From Helicobacter_D ganmani (GTDB lineage Bacteria > Campylobacterota > Campylobacteria > Campylobacterales > Helicobacteraceae): 64,000 nucleotides of DNA. Below are positions 43,742 through 52,916 of the stretch, piece by piece (position 1 is the first letter of the stretch; every line of letters begins with the position of its first letter). Under the pieces are notes generated by a model. The model was not told the origin of the DNA, did no database searches, and saw nothing but the letters and a program-made list of their open reading frames with translations. The stretch lies in NCBI RefSeq assembly GCF_965138225.1, contig NZ_CBCSAX010000008.1. The stretch is one strand, 5' to 3'. Position numbers and translations under genes: made by a program.

Positions 43742-44671
43742 ATGCATACTCTTTTGCAAGAAATCAAGCAATTTGGTGAATTTAGTAGTCAATTTTATGC
43801 TTTGGAATCTTTTAGACAAGAATTAAAACCCTTTTATCAGTGGAAATTATTGGATAGATTTGTAGGATTTAGAGGCAAAAAATCAACGGAGATTTCATAG
43901 ACCACCATATCACTGCTTATTTTGCTCCTTTGGCTTTTAAGCGCAAAAGTTGGGAGCAAATAGCCCCCTCTTAAGCAAAGCACTTCAAGCCTCCCAAACG
44001 CACTTTATTTATGTCTCTCTCCCTTTGAAGCTTAGGATTTATCCTAAATTGGTTGCGAAGGATTCTACATTTTTACAAGGTGCTTCCACTTTGCTACAAT
44101 TTAGACAAATAACTTTAAAACTCGTGCAAAACGGGGTAGAAGTCTTGGATATTTCTCCTCTTTTTATGCAACACAAAAAAAGGACAATACACATCTTTTT
44201 ACCAAAGGGCATCATATTTCTTATAAGGGCGCAAGCTTGGTCGCGCAAATAATTGCACGGATTATATCCAACAAACGACAGATTTCGTGCCTGATAATGT
44301 GCATTTCAAAGCATAAAACCTCTTTGGATTCCTATCAAAAACGATAATTTACAGAGAGGGGAAAACTTATATTGCAGATAAAAAAGATTCTCCCTTTTGT
44401 ATTTTTGGTAATTGCAACTTACAAGCTTATCACAAAGAAGGTGCAGGGATTGCCTCCAATCTTGCTTTTGCTTTAAAAAAGAAATAGATTATTTGGGGAG
44501 GAAATTAATCTTTTAGGATAGGGAATTGGTTTCCTTAGTGGCTCTTTCGTGCGCACCTCTGCTGTAAGTGGTATAACCAAAAAGAGTAATAAAGAAAAAA
44601 TATGGAAAGCACTAAGAGGAAAAAAATTTATAGAGAATCAATGGAACACTCTTGCACTCAAATCACGATAA
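43742..44671 (+). pseudogene. Remnant of an AlgX/PatB-like O-acetyltransferase gene
   Basis: No intact gene, but protein-like fragments in the three plus frames join into one product. They are MHTLLQEIKQFGEFSSQFYA (43742, stopped by TAG at 43898), LGANSPLLSKALQASQTHFI (from 43950) to VEVLDISPLFMQHKK, then DNTHLFTKGHHISYKGASLV after a slip at an A7 tract near 44175-44181, then IFGNCNLQAYHKEGAGIASN, and a last piece FLSGSFVRTSAVSGITKK ending at TAA 44671. The HisHis-containing SGNH-like pattern fits the AlgX/AlgJ/PatB group that O-acetylates polysaccharide or peptidoglycan (compare H. pylori HP0856 next to the AlgI-like HP0855). At least four frame breaks or stops; clearly dead. Confidence 0.75.
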
Positions 44672-44687
44672 GATAACTACTCTTATC
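44667..44687. terminator. Hairpin between the pseudogene and the CheX-like gene
   Basis: GATAAGA (44667-44673) and TCTTATC (44681-44687) form a 7-bp stem with a seven-base loop. It overlaps the stop of the degraded gene and lies 39 bp beyond the convergent stop at 44726. Confidence 0.4.
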
Positions 44688-44725
44688 ATAAATTTAAGAT
44701 TCTTAAAAGCAATGGAAGAAAATTC

Positions 44726-46120
44726 TTAATGAGCTAAAAATAAAATCAGAGATTTATCATTCAAAAGCAGGTTAATTTGCACACCTTGTTTGTCTGTTAA
44801 AACTTGATAAATCTCATCTTCATTTTTGAAGGCTTTTGGTAACGAGATTCCAATTGAAATGCTATTTTCAGCCAATACCGCTTTGGAGCGACCTGCGATG
44901 ATGTTAGTAAATTCCGAAATAACATCTAACAACTCTTCATCGCTTTGGGATTCCTCTCCCAAAAGCATCATAGAAGCTTCCTTGACTAGCACCTTGCTAA
45001 AGCACAATGCCACGATTCCGCTTACATCGCCTTCAAAAGTAATCATCGCCCCCATTATATCTACTTCGTTAGTTTTGTTGTATTTGGTTACTTTGTAATC
45101 TGTACGTTTTGCCTCGCCACCCGTCAAAGAAGAAAGCGTTTCAATTGCCGCATTGACAAATACAGGCAACTGCGCTACCAAATTCTTAGTTAATCCCTTG
45201 CTTTTTTGTTGTGAAGTTTGATGCACTTTAGCAAGTTCTCTAATTTTCGCGTCATTTCTGCATTTATCTATATTATCAAAAAACAAAATATTACTACGCA
45301 TACAAAGCTCTTGTCTGCTGTGATCTAAAGGAGTCTTTAGCCCACAAATTGCAATACAAGCCCCAAATTTTGTATTATTGAGTGCCAAAGACATAATAAA
45401 ATCCAATGCAGCTAAATTAAAATCTTTGGTATCACTCGCATCAAAAATAAAAACTCTATAACCCTCTCTTAAGCGCGAATTGTGTGCTTGGATATTAAAA
45501 GAAAGCGAGATATTTTTATCTACTTTTTTATAAAGCGTATAAATCACGATTCCATTATTAATCGTAATGGGAATGAAATTGCTTGTAATATCAAAATAAA
45601 TATCATACAGATAAATAGCTTTATCAAGATATTGACGCCGCTTATCCATAAACTCTTCACCGCTATTGACACAGATTACCTCATATCCCTTAGCAGTCAG
45701 CTCTTGAGAAATCAACGTCTGCATCATACCATCTGCATCATAATAAATCACACTTTGATTTAGCGGAGGAATTTTAAGTCCAAGCAAGAGATTTGCCATA
45801 TGTTCTGTGCGAAAAAGTGGTAAGCTTTTGTTGGGAAAAAGAGATTTCAACTTAGGGAATTGCGCATCATTATAGCCTACGAATGCTACTGCAATGCTCA
45901 CTTTATTTTGCATAGCAAGCAAAGCTTTAGCGATAAGAATCGTCGCACCCTCATCAAATTGCGCAATATGCTCAAACGAAAAATACACTGCTTTGAGTGC
46001 GAGAGAACGAATTGTCGCGCTATTGGAGATAAGCACACCACAAATTTCTTTTGCTTCTTTCATCTCCAAGCGCACATCTGGCGCATAAATCGCAATATCG
46101 TGTTTAATGATAGGTCTCAA
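44726..46120 (-). CDS. Three-part chemotaxis-like protein (STAS-like, REC-like, CheX)
   Basis: A 464-aa soluble protein. The C-terminal part (about 305-464) is a CheX/CheC-type domain: MGAMITFEGDVSGIVALCF, then the phosphatase helix pattern with Glu and Asn in DVISEFTNIIAGRSK, which fits CheX (E-x2-N). Residues about 118-190 resemble a degenerate receiver (SVIYYDADGMMQTLISQEL), without a complete phosphoacceptor site. The first 110 residues resemble a STAS domain (ATILIAKALLAMQNKVSIAV). Start is TTG 46120, with GAGGAA very close upstream, so a later start is possible. Likely role: dephosphorylation of CheY or a related regulator, by family; partner unknown. Confidence 0.75.
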   Translation of the reverse strand: MRPIIKHDIAIYAPDVRLEMKEAKEICGVLISNSATIRSLALKAVYFSFEHIAQFDEGATILIAKALLAMQNKVSIAVAFVGYNDAQFPKLKSLFPNKSLPLFRTEHMANLLLGLKIPPLNQSVIYYDADGMMQTLISQELTAKGYEVICVNSGEEFMDKRRQYLDKAIYLYDIYFDITSNFIPITINNGIVIYTLYKKVDKNISLSFNIQAHNSRLREGYRVFIFDASDTKDFNLAALDFIMSLALNNTKFGACIAICGLKTPLDHSRQELCMRSNILFFDNIDKCRNDAKIRELAKVHQTSQQKSKGLTKNLVAQLPVFVNAAIETLSSLTGGEAKRTDYKVTKYNKTNEVDIMGAMITFEGDVSGIVALCFSKVLVKEASMMLLGEESQSDEELLDVISEFTNIIAGRSKAVLAENSISIGISLPKAFKNEDEIYQVLTDKQGVQINLLLNDKSLILFLAH

Positions 46121-46141
46121 TTCCTCAAACCTTTAAAAGTC

Positions 46142-47026
46142 TTATTTGGTATAAACTTCTGCCTCTACTCTTCTATTTTGTTTTCTGCCCTCTTTTGTGG
46201 CATTATCTGCAATCGGTCTTGTTTCGCCATAACCTTTTGCTTCCAATCTCTCTGGAGAGATTCCTTCTTCTATAATTTTATCTTTTACCGCTGTTGCGCG
46301 ACGTTCAGATAGTTGTTGATTGTAAGCTGAATTTCCTGTGGAATCTGTATGCCCATTAATGATTGCAGTTTGATTTGGATTTTGTTTCATATATTCTGCA
46401 AAATCTGTGATTTCTACATTATATTCTGGTGCAATGGTTGTAGAATCAAATGGGAATTGCACAGAGAATGTATGAATATGAGACAATGTCTCTGTTGGTT
46501 GTGGCTCTGGTTGTGCGTAAGTTCCAAATGGAATACTAAAACCAACCATTGCAATCACATCACTACGTCCATCAAAACTTGCCAAATGTCGGAGTTCTGT
46601 TTTTAGGTGGAGGTATTCTGCAATTTCATGACGCAATCCCACACCATATTGTCCAAAGAAATCACTATCCATATTTTGGAAATTATGGCTTAAATCCTCA
46701 TAACCAAGACCTCCTAAAATATAAACAGAAGTTTTATCCCATACTTCAAATTCTTTTACAAGGTTCATATAATAGCGATTAATATCCGTAGATTGTCCTT
46801 GCTCACTACCTTTTGCGCTATCTGCGCGGTCATAACCAAGTTCTACAAGCACACTTGGTGCAACACGACTAGCAAACTTCAAACCATAACTTAAATCCGC
46901 GCTATTTTTGTAACGATCATTGTCGATATGGAAAGTTCCACCAACTTGCGGAGTAACCTCAAATAGGTTGTTAGCTGCAAAAAGCGAGCCACTTAATGCG
47001 AGTGAAAGCGCAAGAATTTTTTTCAT
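46142..47026 (-). CDS. OmpA-family outer membrane protein
   Basis: A 294-aa precursor with a signal peptide (KKILALSLALSGSLFA). The N-terminal barrel of about 170 residues has alternating aromatic strands, a short linker follows (TYAQPEPQPTETL), and a C-terminal OmpA peptidoglycan-binding domain ends it (INGHTDSTGNSAYNQQLSERRA and RVEAEVYTK). It resembles Omp50/Cj0599-type or the H. pylori HP1564-like structural porins only in architecture. Own promoter; 21 bp before the CheX-like gene in the same direction. Confidence 0.9.
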   Translation of the reverse strand: MKKILALSLALSGSLFAANNLFEVTPQVGGTFHIDNDRYKNSADLSYGLKFASRVAPSVLVELGYDRADSAKGSEQGQSTDINRYYMNLVKEFEVWDKTSVYILGGLGYEDLSHNFQNMDSDFFGQYGVGLRHEIAEYLHLKTELRHLASFDGRSDVIAMVGFSIPFGTYAQPEPQPTETLSHIHTFSVQFPFDSTTIAPEYNVEITDFAEYMKQNPNQTAIINGHTDSTGNSAYNQQLSERRATAVKDKIIEEGISPERLEAKGYGETRPIADNATKEGRKQNRRVEAEVYTK

Positions 47027-47057
47027 AATTTTCTCCTTTAAACAATATAAAATTTAT

Positions 47058-47083
47058 ATTATAACTAATTTTTTGGCTATAAT
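47058..47083. promoter_or_regulatory. Divergent promoters for the OmpA-family gene and nadE
   Basis: A minus-strand TATAAT at 47063-47058 lies 32 bp before ATG 47026. A plus-strand TATAAT at 47078-47083 (TTGGCTATAATACT) lies 78 bp before the nadE ATG. The nadE leader is therefore about 70 nt. Confidence 0.6.
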
Positions 47084-47160
47084 ACTAGGTTTTATTGAAA
47101 TTTTGTGTTTAATTTTAATTTCAAGGTAACATTTATTCAAATATTAAAAGGTAATTCCCA

Positions 47161-47919
47161 ATGAAAGATTTTGAACAAATCCGACAAAATCTTGTCCAAT
47201 TTATTGCAACCGAAGTTCAAGCAAGAGGATTTCAATCCGTTGTTTTTGGGTTAAGCGGTGGCGTTGATTCTGCAGTCGTTGCACGTCTTTGTCAGCTTGC
47301 TTTTCCAAACAATCATCAAGCCCTTTTAATGCCCTCCAAACAATCCTCCCAAACAAGCCTAACCCACGCATTAGAACTCTGTAAAAAATTTAATATTTCC
47401 TATCAGATTCTACAACTCCACCAACCACAAAGTGCTTTTGAAGCAACTTTGCGAGGATTAGATTCTACGCCCTTGCGATTAGGGAATCTTTGTGCGAGAT
47501 TGCGTATGATTTGTCTCTACGACTACGCTTTTACACATAATGCTTTAGTGATTGGCACAAGCAATAAAAGTGAGATTTTGCTTGGCTATGGCACAATCTT
47601 TGGTGACTTAGCCTGCGCAATAAATCCTATCGGCAATCTTTATAAAACAGAAATTTATGAACTTGCGCGTGCTTTAGGGGTTCCGCAAACTATCCTAGAA
47701 AAAGCACCAAGTGCGGATTTGTATGAGGGACAGAGTGATGAGAAGGAATTGGGTTTTCCTTATGCAATCTTAGACAGAATTATGCTACTATTAGACAAAG
47801 GCGCAAAAGACGATGAAATCTTGCAACAAAATCTACCACGAGAGGCGTTAAGATTGGTCAAAGAGAGAATTTCTCACTTTGATTTTAAGCGCAAAATGCC
47901 AGAAATTGCAAATATTTAA
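47161..47919 (+). CDS. nadE: NH3-dependent NAD synthetase
   Basis: Amidates nicotinic acid adenine dinucleotide. The 252-aa protein is the short, ammonia-dependent form without a glutaminase domain. The ATP pyrophosphatase P-loop GLSGGVDSAVVA lies near residue 30, GTSNKSEILLGYGT and KAPSADLYEGQSDEKELGF follow. First gene of nadE-(DegT)-lpxK; in H. pylori nadE (HP0329) directly adjoins lpxK (HP0328), so the middle gene is extra here. Confidence 0.96.
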   Translation: MKDFEQIRQNLVQFIATEVQARGFQSVVFGLSGGVDSAVVARLCQLAFPNNHQALLMPSKQSSQTSLTHALELCKKFNISYQILQLHQPQSAFEATLRGLDSTPLRLGNLCARLRMICLYDYAFTHNALVIGTSNKSEILLGYGTIFGDLACAINPIGNLYKTEIYELARALGVPQTILEKAPSADLYEGQSDEKELGFPYAILDRIMLLLDKGAKDDEILQQNLPREALRLVKERISHFDFKRKMPEIANI

Positions 47920-47929
47920 AGGAAAATTT

Positions 47930-49060
47930 ATGCGAAGTATTCCCTATTTTATCCCTGATATTACAGAGGCAGAAAGAGATGCAATTCTCAATGTATTAGA
48001 AAATCCAAGTCATAATATTGTGTTAGAGCTTGAAGAAGAATTTAAAAAATACATTGGTATCAAACACGCAATTTCAGCTGTTAGCGGAACAGCTGCTTTT
48101 CATTTGTGTCTTTTTGCTATGGATTTAAAACGAGGGGATAAAATCTTATGTTCCGTGAATTGTCACCCTAGTTTTCCAGAAATGATTCGGCATTTTGATG
48201 CAGAACCGATTTTTGTGGATATTGAAGAGGATACCTTTCTCATTTCTTTACAAAAATGTAAAGAAACATTAGAAAGAATCGGAAACAAAAAATTACGTGC
48301 AATTATCATTAGCCATGTTGCAGGGCAAGCTTGCGATATAGAGCCTTTTTACGATTTAGCCGAACATTACAATATTAAAGTCATTGAAGACGCAACGATG
48401 GCATTAGGATTGACGCACAATGGTTTAAAAATCGGCTCTCATCATAGCTTTGCAAGCATTTTTAGCGTTGTGCTAGATTCTGCAAATCCTGTTGCACAAG
48501 CCGGTATGCTCACAACACAAGACGATGAACTTGCTGCACAGGCAATGCTTTTGCGCTACCACGGAGTTGTGAGTGAAAAAACTACTAGCACGCGTCCGCA
48601 ATATCTCTATGATGTCGTAGGGATTGGCAACAAATACAATATTAGTTACCTTGATACCGCACTTTGTCTAAGTCAGCTTAAGCGCATTGATTATATTATC
48701 AAAAAGCGTCAAGAAATTGCAAAATATTATATTCACGCATTACAAAACGCCCCCCATCTTGTAATGCCAAGCGCCAAAAGCGAACACATTTTTTTTCATT
48801 TTATCATCAAGGTAGATAAGAATCGCGACCATTTTGCACGTGAGCTAAAGGAATGCGGTATAGAAAGTGCGCTTCATTTTGTGCCATTGCATTTATTGAG
48901 TTATTACAAAAACAAATACAAATACAAAATCAGTGATTTTCCCGTCTCTCTTAAAAACTACCAGCAGATTTTAAGTTTGCCTATTTATAGCGCAATGCAA
49001 AAAGAAGACATAGACTATGTTTGCAAGCAAGTTTTGCGCCTTGCAAGCGAGCGTGTTTAA
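47930..49060 (+). CDS. DegT/DnrJ/EryC1/StrS-fold protein lacking the PLP lysine
   Basis: A 376-aa protein that aligns along its length with sugar aminotransferases of the PseC/ArnB/GnnB group. AVSGTAAFHLCLFAM (cofactor phosphate region) and KVIEDATMALG, with Asp154 that normally contacts the PLP ring nitrogen, are kept. The catalytic segment (normally FSFHxxKxxTTxEGG) reads FSVVLDSANPVAQAG, placing Ser184 where the Schiff-base Lys should be. It therefore cannot form the usual internal aldimine. I start it at ATG 47930 (AAAGGAAAATTT upstream), not at an in-frame ATG inside nadE. The stop overlaps the lpxK start (TAATG). Possible roles: cofactor-altered dehydratase-like enzyme, or binding/regulatory protein. 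Confidence 0.85.
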   Translation: MRSIPYFIPDITEAERDAILNVLENPSHNIVLELEEEFKKYIGIKHAISAVSGTAAFHLCLFAMDLKRGDKILCSVNCHPSFPEMIRHFDAEPIFVDIEEDTFLISLQKCKETLERIGNKKLRAIIISHVAGQACDIEPFYDLAEHYNIKVIEDATMALGLTHNGLKIGSHHSFASIFSVVLDSANPVAQAGMLTTQDDELAAQAMLLRYHGVVSEKTTSTRPQYLYDVVGIGNKYNISYLDTALCLSQLKRIDYIIKKRQEIAKYYIHALQNAPHLVMPSAKSEHIFFHFIIKVDKNRDHFARELKECGIESALHFVPLHLLSYYKNKYKYKISDFPVSLKNYQQILSLPIYSAMQKEDIDYVCKQVLRLASERV

Positions 49061-49962
49061 TGCGTAAAATTGAAAAATATTTTTTTGCACCTAGCCCATT
49101 GCAAAAACTCCTTGCCTTTTGCCTTTTGCCTTTTAGCCTCATTTACTGCATTATTGCCACTCTCAAGCGAAAATTCGCACGCTTTTATGATTTTGGGATT
49201 CCAATTATTAGTGTGGGGAATCTTGTTTTAGGCGGTAGTGGTAAATCGCCTTTTATTATAGAAATTGCGAAAAATTATCCAAATTCTTGCGTGATTTTGC
49301 GTGGATTTGGGCGCAAAAGCAAAGGCTTAAAAGTTGTCAGTATTCAAGGCAATCTACAAACAAATGTGCAAATTGCCGGTGATGAGGCGATTATGCTCGC
49401 CAAAAACCTGCCTTATTGTAGTGTAATTGTCAGCGAAAATCGCAAAAATGCGATTCTAAAAGCCAAAGAATTAGGAGCCAAGATTGTCTTTTTAGACGAT
49501 GGATTCCGCTTTAATTTCAAAAAATTAAACATCATCTTAAAACCTAAGCTAGAACCTTACTTTGACTTTTGTATCCCAAGCGGCGGGTATCGCGAACACA
49601 AAAGCTCCTATCAAAAAGCTGATATTCTAGCACAAGAAGGCAGAGATTATGAGCGCAAAGTCCAACTCCTCTACCCCACCAAAAGAATGCTACTTCTTAC
49701 GGCGATTGCAAATCCCTCACGATTGGATTCTTACTTGCCTGATGTAGTAGGAAAAATCATCTTGAAAGACCATTCTTTTTTTGATAAAACCAAAATACTA
49801 GAAGAATATGCGCGTCTTAGTGCCACTTCTCTCCTTGTTACGCAAAAAGATGCAACAAAACTTGAGGAATTTGGCTTGCCACTTTCTCTTTTGCATTTAG
49901 AAATGCACATTAATCCCGTAATCCAACAAAGCATTCAAGAATATATTGCAAAAGAATCGTAA
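49060..49962 (+). CDS. lpxK: Tetraacyldisaccharide 4'-kinase
   Basis: Phosphorylates the lipid A disaccharide precursor at the inner membrane. The 300-aa protein has an N-terminal membrane anchor (LLAFCLLPFSLIYCIIA), the Walker-like VGNLVLGGSGKSPF, GDEAIMLAKNLP, and VFLDDGFRFN. Start ATG 49060 overlaps the preceding stop. A longer in-frame start at 49021 lies inside the DegT-fold gene and is unlikely. Confidence 0.93.
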   Translation: MRKIEKYFFAPSPLQKLLAFCLLPFSLIYCIIATLKRKFARFYDFGIPIISVGNLVLGGSGKSPFIIEIAKNYPNSCVILRGFGRKSKGLKVVSIQGNLQTNVQIAGDEAIMLAKNLPYCSVIVSENRKNAILKAKELGAKIVFLDDGFRFNFKKLNIILKPKLEPYFDFCIPSGGYREHKSSYQKADILAQEGRDYERKVQLLYPTKRMLLLTAIANPSRLDSYLPDVVGKIILKDHSFFDKTKILEEYARLSATSLLVTQKDATKLEEFGLPLSLLHLEMHINPVIQQSIQEYIAKES

Positions 49963-50049
49963 TTACCATTGCGAAAATGCGTAACCTCAAATCTTTTTTT
50001 CAAGTTTGAATCCTCATAGAAATTGCTTCGCTATGCTTAAATGAGACTC

Positions 50050-51291
50050 TTAAGATGAATGCTTGAATAAGCTTAGAAATTCGCGCTTGTAGCGTCTAAT
50101 CTCTCTTACATTAAGAGAAAAATAGATTCCACAAGCCAAAAGCAAACAACAAGCAATAATCAACGCTAAAGGAAAGGGTGTATTCGCTTCTACCGCTCCT
50201 ACAACAAAAGAAATCACCCCCGCAAAGATAAATTGCACCATTCCCAAAATGGCTGAAGAACTTCCAGACATTTGTTTGAAACGCGCCATTGCAAGCGTTG
50301 TGGTGTTTGGCACAATAAAACCATTCATTCCAAGCATTAAGAACAAAAGAATCTCAAAAGGCAAGAATCCCAAATCAAACCACCCGACTACAAGCAATAC
50401 TAATGCAACCCCAAACATCATCACAAACGCATAAGGCAACACTGCATAAGGAGAATATTTACGCACGATTCTTGCATTAATATTGGCAAAAATCATAAAA
50501 CTAAGTGCATTCACTCCAAAAAGGATTCCATAGGTTTTTTCGCTTAAACCAAAATATTCGCGAAAAATAAACGATGAGCCGGTAATATAGGCAAAAATTG
50601 TTGCCATTACAAGACTAGAGGATAGAATATAAATGCGGAATCTGCGGTCTTGCAAAATATGAAAATAATTCACTAAAACAACTTTAAACTCTGGCTTGAC
50701 TCTCTGCACAGATTCTTTCTCTTGGATTCCAAAGATAATCAAAACAAAAAGTAGAATCCCAAGCGCAAAAAGTGTCGCAAAAATACTTTTCCACGAAAAG
50801 AAATCCAACAAAAATCCCCCAAACACAGGGGCAAGCATAGGAGCTAAACTAGAAACAACCATCATTAAAGCAAACGCACTTGCCGCTTCTTTTAACGCAA
50901 AATTATCATTGATAATTGCACGCGCAATCACCACTCCAGCACAGCCACCAAGTGCTTGCAAAAAACGCCAAAAAATAAAACTATCCACAGAATCAAAGCT
51001 AATGCACGCAAAGCTTGCGACAATAAAAAGTGCGATTCCAATATACAGGGGCTTTTTCCTGCCATAAACATCACTCAAAGGTCCATAGATTAACTGCCCA
51101 AACGCAAAAGCGATGAAAAAAATAGCCAAAGAAAGTTGCGCATAAAAAGGTGTAGTCGTGAAACTTCTCTGAACCTCTCCAAGTGCGGGCAAATACATAT
51201 CCGTAGAAAGAGGAGCAAGGCTAGACATAAAAGCCAAAATAACAATCAACCTCGCTTTTGCAAAACCTTGATAAGCAGTAGCTTTTTGCAT
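50050..51291 (-). CDS. Bcr/CflA-type MFS drug exporter
   Basis: A 413-aa inner membrane transporter with twelve hydrophobic segments (DHA1 family). Signature segments: PLSTDMYLPALGEVQRSF in helix 1, GQLIYGPLSDVYGRKKPL between helices 2 and 3, and RFLQALGGCAGVVIARAI. Members export drugs such as bicyclomycin, chloramphenicol or sulfonamides; the real substrate is unknown. It is transcribed from its own TATAAT and is not coupled to neighbours. Confidence 0.93.
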   Translation of the reverse strand: MQKATAYQGFAKARLIVILAFMSSLAPLSTDMYLPALGEVQRSFTTTPFYAQLSLAIFFIAFAFGQLIYGPLSDVYGRKKPLYIGIALFIVASFACISFDSVDSFIFWRFLQALGGCAGVVIARAIINDNFALKEAASAFALMMVVSSLAPMLAPVFGGFLLDFFSWKSIFATLFALGILLFVLIIFGIQEKESVQRVKPEFKVVLVNYFHILQDRRFRIYILSSSLVMATIFAYITGSSFIFREYFGLSEKTYGILFGVNALSFMIFANINARIVRKYSPYAVLPYAFVMMFGVALVLLVVGWFDLGFLPFEILLFLMLGMNGFIVPNTTTLAMARFKQMSGSSSAILGMVQFIFAGVISFVVGAVEANTPFPLALIIACCLLLACGIYFSLNVREIRRYKREFLSLFKHSS

Positions 51292-51324
51292 AGAAAATCC
51301 TCAAGTTTTTGATTTTGAAAAACG

Positions 51325-51330
51325 ATTATA
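51325..51330 (-). promoter_or_regulatory. -10 element of the Bcr/CflA gene
   Basis: TATAAT at 51330-51325 on the minus strand, 34 bp before the ATG at 51291. Confidence 0.5.
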
Positions 51331-51435
51331 ACACATTAGAATTTTAGAAAAAAATTAATTAACTTTTTGTGCGTTTGGATTCTGTAAGATTCCACAAAAA
51401 ATCAAAACCCGCAAAGAGTCTTGCAAAATATCAGG

Positions 51436-52215
51436 CTAAAAACCCGCTTGAAATAAAAGAGTGAGTGCGTCAAATGCACTTAAAAATTCGCGCTTAAAAT
51501 GCAACATAATCGCCGGAACAATCACAACCAACACCGCAAAAGCGACTGCAATTTTGACAGGAAATCCGATTGCTAGCAAATTGAATTGCGGATGGGCTTT
51601 CATAATCATACCAAAAATAATATCTGATAGCAAAATCAAAGCAATAATCGGAAAGGACATTGTAAGCCCTACAACAAAAAGACTTGCAAAAGACTTCACA
51701 ATATATTCAATATAATTTTGAGTAAAAAGAAAACCACCCAATGGAATCTCTTGAATGCTCTGCGCAACAAAATAAAAGAACAAATGATGATAATCAAGCC
51801 CTAGTGCAATCAGCAAAGCAAGAAGTGTAAGCAGTTGCCCTACAATTGGTTTTTGCGCTCCCGTAATAGGGTCATAAGCATTTGCAATCGTCAATCCCAT
51901 TGCAAACGAAATCAATTCTCCACCAAAAGAAATCATACCGAAAACAATTTGCAATGCCATAGATGCGAGAAATCCCAACATAATTTCAGAAAGTCCCGCA
52001 ACGATGAAGCGCAAAATCGTCCAATTTGCTGGTGGCACAACATCTAAAAGAGGGACAAAAAGAATCGTAAGCCAAAAAATCAATGCGCCTTTAATGGAAT
52101 TATTAATCATTTGATTTTCAAAAAAAGGAAAAAAGGCGATAATCCCGGCAAATCGTAACAGCAAGAGTAGAAAGTTTGCGACATTCCCTTCAGTAAGATA
52201 GGCTAGGAGTTCCAT
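51436..52215 (-). CDS. fliR: Flagellar export apparatus protein FliR
   Basis: A 259-aa membrane protein of the flagellar type III export gate with about six hydrophobic segments. FAGIIAFFPFFENQMI near the N-terminus, FGMISFGGELISFAMGLTIANAYDP in the middle and FPVKIAVAFAVLVVIVPAI near the end are FliR features. It lies 41 bp after the ABC ATPase gene, as in C. jejuni (Cj1179c-Cj1182c order fliR, ABC, tsf, rpsB). Confidence 0.93.
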   Translation of the reverse strand: MELLAYLTEGNVANFLLLLLRFAGIIAFFPFFENQMINNSIKGALIFWLTILFVPLLDVVPPANWTILRFIVAGLSEIMLGFLASMALQIVFGMISFGGELISFAMGLTIANAYDPITGAQKPIVGQLLTLLALLIALGLDYHHLFFYFVAQSIQEIPLGGFLFTQNYIEYIVKSFASLFVVGLTMSFPIIALILLSDIIFGMIMKAHPQFNLLAIGFPVKIAVAFAVLVVIVPAIMLHFKREFLSAFDALTLLFQAGF

Positions 52216-52256
52216 AACTTAAAACTTTTTCAACTCTTAAATAGGAAAAGGAGATT

Positions 52257-52901
52257 TTATTCAAGAGATTTAAGAGAAGCGTGTTCCAAACGATAAGAAT
52301 GTAAAGCTTTCCTTGCAAGAATTGGGTCGTGCGTAACAAATACAAGCAACGATTGTGTCAATCTCACATAATCAAACAAAAGCTCCATTACGCCAAAAGC
52401 CGTTTCCCTATCCAAATTTCCGGTTGGTTCATCAGCAAAGATGATTTTAGGTCTTTTAGTCAAAATCCTAGCAATGGATAGCCTCTGCTGCTGCCCTCCG
52501 CTCAATGCGCTGACATTTAATGGCAAAGTTTCTAAAATTCCAAACAAACTTAAAAGCTCGTGGTCAATCTTTTGATTACTCAACAAAGAAGCAACTTCCA
52601 AGTTTTCTTCTGCGCTGAATCCCAAAAATAAATAATGCGATTGAAAAATGATTCCAATTTCATTACGTCTTAGGGCAAGTAATTCACTTTGGGGAAGTTG
52701 ATAAATATCCTTGCCCAAAAGCTTCACAACACCACTTTGAGGCTTTAAAAAACTAGAAAGAATGTGCAAGAGCGTGCTTTTGCCACTCCCACTTACACCC
52801 ATAATAGAGAGTGTTTCACCTGCATTTAAGCTGAAAGTTACATTTTCTAAAATAGGAGAATCATAGCCAAAAGAAAGGTTTTCAGCTACAAGAGAAGCCA
52901 A
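52257..52901 (-). CDS. ABC transporter ATP-binding protein, LolD/MacB-like
   Basis: A 214-aa ATPase with Walker A GVSGSGKST, Q-loop IIFQSHYLF, signature LSGGQQQRLS and Walker B IIFADEPTGNLD, the last being the hallmark of the LolD/MacB/FtsE group. No permease gene is adjacent, so the transported substrate and partner are unknown. It lies 15 bp after tsf. Confidence 0.92.
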   Translation of the reverse strand: MASLVAENLSFGYDSPILENVTFSLNAGETLSIMGVSGSGKSTLLHILSSFLKPQSGVVKLLGKDIYQLPQSELLALRRNEIGIIFQSHYLFLGFSAEENLEVASLLSNQKIDHELLSLFGILETLPLNVSALSGGQQQRLSIARILTKRPKIIFADEPTGNLDRETAFGVMELLFDYVRLTQSLLVFVTHDPILARKALHSYRLEHASLKSLE

Positions 52902-52916
52902 GCAGAGCTCCCCAAA

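Noticed and set aside
43950..44252. A free-standing 100-aa gene
   Set aside because: It is one frame of the degraded O-acetyltransferase gene; matching pieces continue in other frames on both sides.
47879..47929. Longer N-terminus of the DegT-fold protein inside nadE
   Set aside because: AAAGGAAAATTT directly precedes ATG 47930 and the family begins there.
50249..51067. Plus-strand frames inside the Bcr/CflA gene
   Set aside because: Shadows of a strongly supported membrane transporter gene.
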